Source: an uncultured Eubacteriales bacterium (lineage in GTDB: Bacteria > Bacillota > Clostridia > Oscillospirales > Oscillospiraceae). From it: 13,307 bases of DNA. How positions within the stretch are numbered: the first letter of the stretch is position 1; every line of letters begins with the position of its first letter. Both the position numbers and the translations under genes were made by a program. The notes under the pieces were generated by a model. It saw only the letters and a list, made by a program, of their open reading frames with translations, ran no database searches and was not told the origin of the DNA. Shown here piece after piece: positions 1-6,619 of the stretch. The stretch lies in assembly GCA_900553545.1 (NCBI GenBank), contig USDP01000027.1, positions 1 to 13,307 of the forward strand. The letters run 5' to 3'.

Positions 1-1301
1 AGGAGCGCGGCCATGCCGGATGCTTTCAGTTCCTCCGCCGTCTTGGACGTGATCCCTTCTGCCGCCGCGTTCGCGCCGTCGCCGTTCAGGCCCTCCGCCG
101 CCAGATAATAGCAGTTTTCCGCAGTGATCAGCCCTGTCGCTTCGCCGCTGTAACTCTTTGCGGAGCTGCTGCCAATCACGCCGCCGACCGTAATGTCAGT
201 CGTCGCCGCATCCGCATTTGTGATTGTACCAGCATTGTAGCAGTTCATGACTACATTGCCTTTATTGCTTGTGGATCCGGGATCGCCGACGATGCCGCCG
301 ACGCCCTTCGCATTGGAATCTTTGTACGGAGTCGTCGGCGCGTTGCACAGAATGCTGCCCGTATTGTAGCAGTCTGTCACACTGGCGTTCACCGCAGAAA
401 TGCTGCCTACAATGCCGCCCGAGGCATAAATACCTGTGATACTGCCGCTGTTGAAGCACTTTGTCATCGTGCCGCCGAAGCTACCGACAATACCTGCCGT
501 ACGCTTGAGCGTGCTGGTGACCGTGCCGGTGTTGCCGCAGAGTTCCACCGTGCTGCTGCTCAGCGAGCCCGCAATGCCGCCAACCGAATAGTTATAACTG
601 CCCGGCTTGCCAGTCGAAATGATTTCACCGCTGTTGATACATCTGCTGATTACCGTCGTACCTGTTCCAGTGGCAAGGATACCGCCGACATAGTCGCCCG
701 CACCGGAGATCTTCCCCTCATTGGTGCAGCCCGTAATTGTGCTGCCCGCACCTGCGGATGCCACAATGCCTGCCGCATAGCCTTTTTGGCTTGCGTCCAC
801 AGTTGCAAGATTCGTGCAGTTTTCCAGCGTGACCGGGCTACCATATGCAACGATGCCAGCCGCATAACCAGAGGACGACGATGTCGTGACGCTGCCCGCC
901 ACGGTCAGGTTCTGGATCGTGCCGCCCTTGACATAGCCGAACAGCGCCTGATACTGTGCGCTGTTGTCAATTTTCAGTCCGGAGATCGTATGTCCGTCGC
1001 CATCAAAAACACCGCCAAAAGCGACATAATCGCTATATGTATTGGTCATTTTTCCGATTGGCGTCCAGGCTTCGTTGCCCAGGTCGATATTCGCCGTGAG
1101 CTTCGCGCAGAGCGTGGATGTGCTCTTTTTCGTAGAGCCGTTTACCTCGTCGCGGAAATCGACCAGATCCTGCGCCGTCGCGATCAGGTACGGATCTTCC
1201 GCCGTCCCGCTGCCGCTTGCCGGTGCTGCCAACGCCGCCGTGGGCAGCAGCCCCAGCAGCATCACCAGCACAAGAAGCAGCGATAACATTCGTTTCTTCA
1301 T
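1..1301 (-). CDS. Secreted GLUG-repeat surface protein, N-terminal part (runs off window)
   Basis: The frame is open from the ATG at 1301 to the window edge (433 codons seen, no stop). Residues 1-25 form a clear signal peptide: MKKR, a leucine-rich core, then an ALA cleavage site before APASGSG. After a short segment (AEDPYLIATAQDLVDF, typical of the region preceding GLUG repeats) come about eight repeats of roughly 25-35 residues with the pattern GGIVG...C.N.G.I, for example GGIVGSISA and CYNTGSI. This is the GLUG motif, found in secreted bacterial surface proteins and expected to build an elongated beta-structure. The last visible unit ends in ENCYYL, which often closes such an array. Start choice: TAAGGAGGAA lies 11 nt upstream. 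The gene stands alone behind a cobalamin riboswitch and an intrinsic terminator, so expression probably depends on B12 status. The ligand or enzymatic role must lie in the unseen C-terminal part. Confidence 0.9.
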   Translation of the reverse strand, partial: MKKRMLSLLLVLVMLLGLLPTAALAAPASGSGTAEDPYLIATAQDLVDFRDEVNGSTKKSTSTLCAKLTANIDLGNEAWTPIGKMTNTYSDYVAFGGVFDGDGHTISGLKIDNSAQYQALFGYVKGGTIQNLTVAGSVTTSSSSGYAAGIVAYGSPVTLENCTNLATVDASQKGYAAGIVASAGAGSTITGCTNEGKISGAGDYVGGILATGTGTTVISRCINSGEIISTGKPGSYNYSVGGIAGSLSSSTVELCGNTGTVTSTLKRTAGIVGSFGGTMTKCFNSGSITGIYASGGIVGSISAVNASVTDCYNTGSILCNAPTTPYKDSNAKGVGGIVGDPGSTSNKGNVVMNCYNAGTITNADAATTDITVGGVIGSSSAKSYSGEATGLITAENCYYLAAEGLNGDGANAAAEGITSKTAEELKASGMAAL

Positions 1302-1327
1302 CTTGGGTGTTTCCTCCTTATTCTCAC

Positions 1328-1342
1328 CGGAGCATCGCTCCG
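1328..1342 (-). other. Short hairpin just upstream of the GLUG gene RBS
   Basis: A perfect 6-bp stem (CGGAGC / GCTCCG, loop of 3) ends about 11 nt before the GGAGG ribosome binding site (1313-1317). It sits between the leader terminator and the start codon. It could influence ribosome access, but this is inference only. Confidence 0.4.
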
Positions 1343-1358
1343 CAAGTTACATGGACGC

Positions 1359-1390
1359 AAAAAAGCCGCCAATTCCGGCCCGAACCGGCG
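1359..1390 (-). terminator. Intrinsic terminator in the leader of the GLUG gene
   Basis: On the minus strand CGCCGGTTC pairs with GAATTGGCG (9 bp including two G-U pairs, loop of 6), followed a few bases later by six T residues (1364-1359). It lies 57 nt before the start codon and downstream of the cobalamin riboswitch. That makes it a natural candidate for the switch's expression platform, although about 335 nt and a palindromic repeat separate the two. Confidence 0.65.
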
Positions 1391-1432
1391 CACTTTGTCC
1401 CTACGGAACCTCTGACCAAAGCAGAGCTCCCC

Positions 1433-1595
1433 AGAGTGAATCTGAAAACTGAAAATGTGACCGACAGCGAGGAATTTTCGTGTTGGGCAAGCCATTTTTC
1501 CGCAGGAATACTTTGTGTATTGCAAGGGAAAATGGTGCAGCGCAGCGCGAAAAGGCCCGCTGTCCGGGCGTGTTGGCAGTTTTCAGATGCACTCT
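1433..1595. repeat. Long palindromic repeat, copy A
   Basis: This is a 163-bp imperfect inverted repeat. The outer arms (AGAGTG.ATCTGAAAACTG and its complement, 1433-1451 and 1577-1595) match except for one base. The inner arms pair imperfectly to a central AATAC-TTTGTG-TATT loop. The left half shares its layout with the elements at 5935-6084 and 9405-9510 (see findings). It holds no coding potential. It sits between the cobalamin riboswitch and the leader terminator of the GLUG gene. Confidence 0.8.
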
Positions 1596-1608
1596 ATAAA
1601 CAAAATGC

Positions 1609-1636
1609 GCCGATTTCAGGATCTGAAATCAGCGGC
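1609..1636 (-). other. Hairpin downstream of the riboswitch, possible weak terminator
   Basis: GATTTCAG / CTGAAATC form a perfect 8-bp stem with a 3-nt loop. GGC/GCC extends it after a small bulge. On the minus strand it is followed by GCATTTTGTTTA, which gives only a short U-run. It may be part of the riboswitch expression platform or a weak terminator. Confidence 0.4.
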
Positions 1637-1724
1637 AAAGCTCCGGCAGGGCAGACTTGTCCCTGTCGGGCGCAGCCGGGAAATCGCTCGCCGCTGCACA
1701 TACACTCACAGCAAAAACGCTGCG

Positions 1725-1944
1725 GTAATACAGGTCTTCTGACTTGCGTTGGGGAGCGAGCTTCGCTCCTGCGTCCACATCCTGCCTTCTCACAGGTCTT
1801 CCCTGCAATGGCGGACTTTCGCCCCGGCGGTCTGATGACCGCTTCGGTGTGGCCTCACGCGCACAGCACCGTTTCGTGTCGGCATAATGCCTGCTTCCTT
1901 GCCTATCCTGCCCAAATGGGCTTTGCGGAATCGGCATGTATTAC
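1725..1944 (-). ncRNA. Cobalamin (B12) riboswitch
   Basis: Read on the minus strand, the element has the ordered hallmarks of the cobalamin family. A closing P1 helix pairs GTAATACA (1944-1937) with TGTATTAC (1732-1725). It is followed by an ATAGGCAAGGAA stretch in the place of the conserved AAAGGGAA, a GCCATTGC...GAGAAGGCAGG module (consensus GCCACTG...GGGAAGGC), and the B12 box CGCAAGTCAGAAGACC (consensus AAGTCAGGAGACC) directly before the P1 3' strand. A perfect GGAGCGA/TCGCTCC hairpin sits in a variable arm. The P4/P5 part is divergent. The next minus-strand gene is the GLUG surface protein 424 nt downstream, so that is the likely target. Confidence 0.82.
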
Positions 1945-1972
1945 GGTATCTATTTTGTTGTACAAGGAAACT

Positions 1973-1997
1973 CATCTGGAGATATGATCTCCAGATG
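1973..1997. repeat. Perfect 11-bp inverted repeat upstream of the riboswitch
   Basis: CATCTGGAGAT and ATCTCCAGATG flank a 3-bp centre. It has no T-run on either strand, so it is not a textbook terminator. Its place just upstream of the presumed riboswitch transcription start would suit an operator or an end structure. Confidence 0.7.
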
Positions 1998-2016
1998 AAA
2001 AGGGCCAGCCCTTTTC
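1997..2016. terminator. Small bidirectional terminator-like palindrome
   Basis: GAAAAGGGC and GCCCTTTTC are perfect arms around a 2-bp centre, reading as a short GC stem followed by TTTT on either strand. It abuts the 11-bp inverted repeat at 1973-1997. The stem is short, so termination would be weak. It could instead be an operator. Confidence 0.4.
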
Positions 2017-2099
2017 GACGGTTTCCGTATTGTCCTTATCATACCCGAACGGAGGTCATTTTGCAAGCTGTTTTTTGTGCGCGGCCTGCATTTGCCTGC

Positions 2100-2134
2100 A
2101 AAAAAGGAACGGCCCGTGGGCCGTTCCTTTTTTT
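2100..2134. terminator. Strong bidirectional intrinsic terminator
   Basis: GGAACGGCCC / GGGCCGTTCC form a perfect 10-bp stem with a 2-base centre, flanked by six A (2100-2105) and seven T (2128-2134). On the minus strand it begins 3 nt past the stop codon of the secreted repeat protein at 2137 and closes that operon. Confidence 0.92.
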
Positions 2135-2136
2135 GG

Positions 2137-4539
2137 TTATTCGCTGAGCAGAATGAATTCGACCTTGCGGTCAGGGGCATACGCCTCACTGAGGACGAAC
2201 AGCTTCAGCGCACAGCCCGTGAGATCCAATCCCTTCGGGACTGTGCAGTAGATCTCCTCGCCCTTCTTGTCCGTCTCGCCTTGCAGCACCGCGATCATCA
2301 TGCCCCAGCGGTACACACCGACGAGGACCTTCTGCTTCTCCGTGATCGGCGCGGGCTTCTCCGGTTCCGTCGGTTCAGGGCCTGTCCCCGTACCCGGATC
2401 CGGCGCCGGCGTCGGCCGTGGCTTGATCGTCAGTGTGCCGCCCGTCTTCGGTTCGTTCGGTTTCGGTTCTTCCACCTTCGCCACGTACACCGGCTTCTTC
2501 CACTGGGCGTAGAGCACCAGCGGCGTAGTGCGGCCCGAAAGGTCAATGTCTGCACCCGGCGCATAGGATGTTCCGGTTCCGTCTGGCTCCGTGTTCCAGC
2601 TCAACAGCTGTGAACCGCCCGCAGCCGACAGCCGGTACGCTCCGTCGCTGACCCGAATCCGCGTCCCCCGTTCATCAAAGGTCTTGCCGTCGCTTGTCAG
2701 GTCGTTGCTTACCAGCAGGAGTTGCGCATCGGGCCGGATTGTGACCGCGTAGAACTTCGTACCGTCCGGTTCCGTTACCTGCTCGCCGGGTAAATACTGG
2801 CGAACAGTTCCCGTTTTGTCGTCCTGATTCTTCCAGTAAGCCAGAACTTTGTTAATTGCATCGAGATAGGTAACCGTCGGCGCAATTACAGTCTGGCTGT
2901 TGTCACGGAAAAGATATCGTTCATAATCCGGCGTTTCCAGCACTGCGTCCACCGTATTGAATCCGACGAAGTGCTCATACTTCACTTCGACCCATTCTAG
3001 TGTAATCGTGCCACCGTTAATTTTTCCCGTCTCACTATCGTAACTGTATTTTCCACCATGCCCAACATGCATATGACCGTTCCAGTGGAAGAGTGTTTCA
3101 ACATCTGGGACGATGCCGTATTCCGTCTCCAACACCAATGTTGCTTTTCCATCCGCCGTTGTGCCGCCGCCACCATCGATCGTAACAGTAATAATAATCG
3201 GTTCAATTTTTAAGCTGGAAGTGTTAGTATACCCTTCGGTTAACTCTATATTGCTCCCATCGTACAGGTTATACGCTCCCGTCCCCAAAAGCTCTGTACC
3301 GGAGGCCAGCGCCGTGGCGCCCGCGCCGCCGGTCAGCATGAGGTGTGCCGCCAGTTCGATCCGCTTCGCTGAGATTGCGTTCTGCCCGATGCCCGCTGTA
3401 ACTACCAGAGAGCTATGGCGGTTCTCCTCACAGTGTTGCTTGAAACGCAGTTCTCCTGCGCAGTACAGCGCTGTTCCATTGTCGCCGCCCGTGATGGAGT
3501 TATCGCCGTACAGATCGACAATCAAATTTTTCGTCGGTATCTGGATTTCACCGCCATGATAACCGTTCAACGTCAAAATGACAGTACCATACAAGTCACT
3601 TTGCAAATTCCAAGTAGTTCCATGAAAATTCATCCGATCTTCCGAGAATTGATACGTACTCCCATCAATCACGGCTTTTCCAACAAATTGATACTCTGGA
3701 TAAATCCGCAGCTTCATTGTGCCCGCCGGAACGTACACCTGCCAGCCGTCTACCGTCTGCTCTGGCTGCAAGAAATCATTGTTGTTATTCGTTTCATATG
3801 AAACCCGCCACCCTGACAGGCGGTAATTCGCGTCGCCGGCTAATTGTGGAAGTGTATAGATCCTACCAACGGTTGTAAATCCATAGAATTCGTCATCGAG
3901 ATAGACCGCGGTCTTTCCCTCCGGTGTCCACTGGGCATAGAGCGTCACCCAGCCTTTATCCGTGCCGGGAACCAGATCTTTCCCATTCAGATACTTTCCG
4001 TCATCCTCCGAGGCCAGGGTCCAACCGAGAAAGCTCCGTCCATTCAGGCTCGGAAGCGCGTACCAGGTTATCCCCATTTCACCGGTATTGGCATCTTCCA
4101 GCGGTTTCATCATAAAGCGATTGCTGTCCGTCCAATCCAACATTCCGTTGTTGGAGAACAGGATGCCGCGTGTGCTCTGGGGCGAAATCGGCTGGAACTC
4201 TGCCTTGGCAGGCAGCGCGGGATAGCCCACACCGGGGATGCAATCCAGATGATAATAATCTACTCCGTCTTCTGTTGGATAGCTTCCTAACCAGTAGAGA
4301 TACTGCCCTTCACCCTCGGTGGAGGGCAGTGCGGGCGGCATCCAGCCGTCCGCACTCGCGTCGACTCTCGCATACTCCGCGTGATCTTCCGTGTAGAAGA
4401 TCGCTATAGGCTCCTCATCCGGCCCCTCGGCCTGTACCGCCGGTTCCCCGGTCTGTGCCACCGGCTGCTCCGCCGTGAGCACGGCTGCCGGTTCGCCCAG
4501 CTCCGCCGCCCCCGCCGGGAGCACCAGACTCAGCAGCAT
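2137..4539 (-). CDS. Large secreted repeat protein with InlB/Flg_new-type repeats; signal peptide frameshifted
   Basis: This is a secreted, probably wall-associated protein of unknown ligand, about 800 residues long. It starts in a hydrophobic segment ending PAGAA, then an acidic linker. InlB B-repeat/Flg_new-like units are seen near residues 170-210 (FLGWTLASEDDG to VTLYAQWT) and near 650-690 (LLSWNTEPDGTGTSYAPG to LVLYAQWKK). A beta-helix-like middle (IVDLYGDNSITGGDNGTALY) lies between them. A Pro/Glu/Thr-rich linker near 695-735 leads to a compact C-terminal domain of about 65 residues. No LPXTG or SLH motif is visible. The in-frame ATG at 4539 has no RBS. A good AGGAGG plus ATG lies upstream (4589) but in another frame, so one base appears to be missing at 4567-4570. 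It is coupled to the O-antigen ligase gene upstream. Confidence 0.85.
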   Translation of the reverse strand: MLLSLVLPAGAAELGEPAAVLTAEQPVAQTGEPAVQAEGPDEEPIAIFYTEDHAEYARVDASADGWMPPALPSTEGEGQYLYWLGSYPTEDGVDYYHLDCIPGVGYPALPAKAEFQPISPQSTRGILFSNNGMLDWTDSNRFMMKPLEDANTGEMGITWYALPSLNGRSFLGWTLASEDDGKYLNGKDLVPGTDKGWVTLYAQWTPEGKTAVYLDDEFYGFTTVGRIYTLPQLAGDANYRLSGWRVSYETNNNNDFLQPEQTVDGWQVYVPAGTMKLRIYPEYQFVGKAVIDGSTYQFSEDRMNFHGTTWNLQSDLYGTVILTLNGYHGGEIQIPTKNLIVDLYGDNSITGGDNGTALYCAGELRFKQHCEENRHSSLVVTAGIGQNAISAKRIELAAHLMLTGGAGATALASGTELLGTGAYNLYDGSNIELTEGYTNTSSLKIEPIIITVTIDGGGGTTADGKATLVLETEYGIVPDVETLFHWNGHMHVGHGGKYSYDSETGKINGGTITLEWVEVKYEHFVGFNTVDAVLETPDYERYLFRDNSQTVIAPTVTYLDAINKVLAYWKNQDDKTGTVRQYLPGEQVTEPDGTKFYAVTIRPDAQLLLVSNDLTSDGKTFDERGTRIRVSDGAYRLSAAGGSQLLSWNTEPDGTGTSYAPGADIDLSGRTTPLVLYAQWKKPVYVAKVEEPKPNEPKTGGTLTIKPRPTPAPDPGTGTGPEPTEPEKPAPITEKQKVLVGVYRWGMMIAVLQGETDKKGEEIYCTVPKGLDLTGCALKLFVLSEAYAPDRKVEFILLSE

Positions 4540-4553
4540 CAGAATCGCAAGAT

Positions 4554-4589
4554 TCAGGCTGATGAGCCCCGCTTCCTCATCATGTTCAT
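4554..4589 (-). other. Out-of-frame N-terminus of the secreted repeat protein
   Basis: An AGGAGG (4604-4599), overlapping the ligase stop codon, is 9 nt before ATG at 4589. From there the reading is MNMMRKRG, then a stop at 4554. Adding one G to the GGGG run (4570-4567) would give MNMMRKRGLISLNLAILM joined to the 800-residue frame, a textbook signal peptide. The ATG at 4598 in the same frame is a less likely start because it directly abuts the SD. Confidence 0.7.
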
Positions 4590-4602
4590 CTTTTCCATCC
4601 TC

Positions 4603-5916
4603 CTATTTCTGTTTTTGTATCTCCGTTTTATCCTGCAAAGCCGTCCTCTGTCCCTCCAGCATGGCCCATGCGAGGAACAGATAGGACGCGCTGATACACG
4701 TGGAAATGCCGAAAAACGCCTGAATGCAGTAGCCGAAGACGGCGCTCCCGCAAATGAGCGTCTCCGCCTCGTCCGCCCGCCGCACGAACCGCACCGCCGA
4801 CACGCCAAGCGCCCCCAGCCAGCAGAGCAGCGCGAACACGCCCTGATCGGCCCAGATGTTGAGGTATTCGTTGTGCGCCGCGTCGATCGTCGCGCGCAGG
4901 ATGCAGTTCGCGTCCGCGTCATACCGTTCGAAATACGCGCTGACCTGATGCGCGAGCGTATCAGGCCCGCCGCCGAACCACGGGCGCGCGCAGATCGCCT
5001 CCCAGACGTTTTTCCAGATGTAGATGCGGCCGGAGCCGAACGTGGGGTCGGCCTCGCCATGCAGCAGCGCGTGCGCCTCGCCGAACATCCCCGGAAGCCC
5101 CGGCAGCAGCCAGACGCCGAGCAGCGCCAGCAGGATCAACCCGCCCACGGCAAACGCCGCGCTCTTCCGCGCGCGCCCTTTCGGCAGCGCAAGCGGGAGC
5201 GTGAGCAGGATGCTCCCCGCGAGGCCCGCCAGCCCGGCGGAGACATTCATCCACACCGCGACCGCCAGGCCCAGTGCCGCCGGAACGAGCAGATGCCAGC
5301 GCCGCAGCCGCCATGCGCCGAACAGCAGCGCAGGGATCGCCGTGCAGAGGATCGCGGCGGCAAAGCCCGCGTTGCCCGCGGTGGCGAGGTATTCGCCGGA
5401 ATACGCCTTGCCCGCGTCGTAATAGGTCAGCCCGGCGGGATAGAGCCCGAACGGGTTCTTCCCAAGGAGCTGCAAAACGGCGACGGCACAGAACAGCGTG
5501 ATCGCCGCGCCGAGCACATCCAGCATCCATGCTGCCGGACGCGCAAAGCGCCGCACCAGGCAAAAACTCAGCACATAGAGCGCAATCGTGAGCAGCCCCT
5601 CGTGCCGCGCGCCGCCGAGCCATGTTTCCTCCCGCCACGGCGAGAGCAGACAGGCGATCAGCGAACAGAGCAGATACCCCAGCAGCAGCCACTCCGCAAG
5701 GCTGGGCCGCGCGAAGGACGCCGTCCTTCGAATGAGGGCCAGCTCCAGCCAGAGCAGCACGGACAACGCGCAGTATCCGCCCGTCAGCCAGAGGAACAGG
5801 CGGTATTTCGCCTCCGCGATCTGTGCGTAGCCGCTGGTTCCGGGCCAGAGCAGAAACACGGTGAGCATCAGGCAGAGATAGAGGCTCGTCAGCCGTGTGA
5901 ACGCGTTCTTCTGCAT
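4603..5916 (-). CDS. O-antigen ligase/polymerase family (Wzy_C-like) polytopic membrane protein
   Basis: The 437-residue protein has about ten to twelve hydrophobic segments. It carries a large extracytoplasmic-type loop at roughly residues 275-355, the hallmark layout of the O-antigen ligase/Wzy polymerase superfamily. Family-typical stretches include GSGRIYIWKNVWEAI (residues 294-308), PWFGGGPDT (312-320) and AHNEYLNIWADQGV (347-360). In Gram-positive relatives such proteins polymerise or transfer glycans onto lipid-linked or protein acceptors at the membrane. The exact substrate cannot be read here. The start is supported by AAGGAGA 5 nt upstream of ATG 5916. Its TAG stop overlaps the SD of the secreted repeat protein, so the two genes are co-translated. 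This hints that the ligase may act on a cell-surface product linked to that protein, but this is only inference from position. A promoter is seen at 6140-6168. Confidence 0.88.
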   Translation of the reverse strand: MQKNAFTRLTSLYLCLMLTVFLLWPGTSGYAQIAEAKYRLFLWLTGGYCALSVLLWLELALIRRTASFARPSLAEWLLLGYLLCSLIACLLSPWREETWLGGARHEGLLTIALYVLSFCLVRRFARPAAWMLDVLGAAITLFCAVAVLQLLGKNPFGLYPAGLTYYDAGKAYSGEYLATAGNAGFAAAILCTAIPALLFGAWRLRRWHLLVPAALGLAVAVWMNVSAGLAGLAGSILLTLPLALPKGRARKSAAFAVGGLILLALLGVWLLPGLPGMFGEAHALLHGEADPTFGSGRIYIWKNVWEAICARPWFGGGPDTLAHQVSAYFERYDADANCILRATIDAAHNEYLNIWADQGVFALLCWLGALGVSAVRFVRRADEAETLICGSAVFGYCIQAFFGISTCISASYLFLAWAMLEGQRTALQDKTEIQKQK

Positions 5917-5934
5917 GCTTGTCTCCTTGGGAAC

Positions 5935-6084
5935 CTCTGAATCAATCGTCCGCGACTGTGAGCGGATCTTTTCCGCCCACTCTTTGGTATCAAAAACGGG
6001 AAATACATACAGTATTCCTCCGTTTTTGATATCTCGATTGGACGAAAAATCTCTCGCGCACAGTTCTTGCCGATTGAATCAGAG
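5935..6084. repeat. Long palindromic repeat, copy B
   Basis: This is a 150-bp imperfect inverted repeat. The ends CTCTGAATCAATCG and CGATTGAATCAGAG pair with one mismatch. The inner arms (TATCAAAAACGG against CCGTTTTTGATA) converge on a central AATAC-TGTATG-TATT loop when read on the minus strand. Spacing and several blocks match copy A. It lies in the leader of the O-antigen ligase gene and ends 6 nt before its SD. Confidence 0.82.
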
Positions 6085-6139
6085 CTTTCCTTACATTTCA
6101 TGATTTGGATGCGCTGGATGATTTTCTCTTCTTCGGTTT

Positions 6140-6168
6140 ATTATAGCAGTTTTTCCAGTCCATGTCGA
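6140..6168 (-). promoter_or_regulatory. Sigma-A type promoter for the O-antigen ligase operon
   Basis: On the minus strand TCGACA (6168-6163) and a perfect TATAAT (6145-6140) are 17 nt apart. Transcription would start near 6133 and run through repeat B into the ligase gene. The stretch 6084-6231 otherwise shows nothing recognisable. Confidence 0.8.
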
Positions 6169-6230
6169 TAGCCATTCCGCGCTTCCCTGTAATATTTTCC
6201 CGCTCCTGCCCGTCAAACGGATACCGGCGC

Positions 6231-6263
6231 AAAACGCCCCCGGCCTGTTGGCCGGGGGCGTTT
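6231..6263. terminator. Strong intrinsic terminator after the HIT gene
   Basis: AAACGCCCCCGGCC / GGCCGGGGGCGTTT form a perfect 14-bp stem with a TGTT loop. On the minus strand it starts 5 nt after the HIT stop codon and ends in a short T-run (GTTTT). It is nearly symmetric, so it may act in both directions. Confidence 0.9.
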
Positions 6264-6268
6264 GTGGT

Positions 6269-6607
6269 TCAGTTGAAGCTGCCGAGCTGCTTGCCCGAGA
6301 GCACGTGGAAATGGATGTGGTGGACGGTCTGCCCGGCGAGTTCGCCGACATTCGTCACCACGCGGTATCCATCTGCGAAGCCCTGCTCCTTCGCGATCTT
6401 CGCGATGACCGCGTAGATGTGGCCGATGACGGCGGCGTTTTCCTCCGTCGCCTCGGCGGCAGAGGCGAAATGCTGCTTCGGCACGACGAGGAAGTGTGTC
6501 GGCGCGAGCGGCGCAATGTCGAGGAACGCCAGACACTGGTCGTCCTCATAGACCTTGGTTGTTGGGATCTCGCCGTGGATGATCTTGCAGAACAGGCAAT
6601 CAGACAT
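6269..6607 (-). CDS. HIT family (HINT-type) nucleotide hydrolase
   Basis: This 112-residue cytosolic protein is full length for the HINT branch of the histidine triad family, which hydrolyses nucleoside phosphoramidates and related purine nucleotides. The start MSDCLFCKIIHGEIP holds the usual CxxC pair (C4, C7). The triad lies at residues 97-103 (HIHFHVL), with H99 as the expected nucleophile. Upstream hallmarks FLDIAPLAPTHFLVVPK and the C-terminal SGKQLG fit the family. The start is set by AAGGAGG 7 nt before the ATG. That SD overlaps the alaS stop codon, so the gene is translationally coupled to alaS and under its T-box control. A plausible role is clearing aminoacyl-adenylates, known for HINT proteins acting on lysyl-AMP; its link to alanyl-AMP here is inference. 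Confidence 0.95.
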   Translation of the reverse strand: MSDCLFCKIIHGEIPTTKVYEDDQCLAFLDIAPLAPTHFLVVPKQHFASAAEATEENAAVIGHIYAVIAKIAKEQGFADGYRVVTNVGELAGQTVHHIHFHVLSGKQLGSFN

Positions 6608-6619
6608 GTTCGTTCCTCC

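Noticed and set aside
1433..1595. CRISPR array or attC-like integron site
   Set aside because: There are no regularly spaced direct repeats; it is a single long palindrome, and no integrase or cas gene is nearby.
1937..1970. Sigma-A promoter directly before the riboswitch (TTGTAC, TAATAC)
   Set aside because: The -10 match is poor and it would start transcription inside the P1 helix, so it was not called.
1217..1987. Plus-strand open frame of 256 codons across the GLUG leader
   Set aside because: It runs antisense through the riboswitch, repeat A and the signal-peptide region; no domain and no credible RBS.
4381..5940. Plus-strand open frame of 519 codons
   Set aside because: It is antisense to the O-antigen ligase gene; Arg/Gln/Pro-rich composition without domains marks it as a shadow frame.
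5889..6101. Small minus-strand open frame starting MKCKESSDSIG
   Set aside because: It is derived from palindromic repeat B, has no SD, and overlaps the start of the ligase gene.
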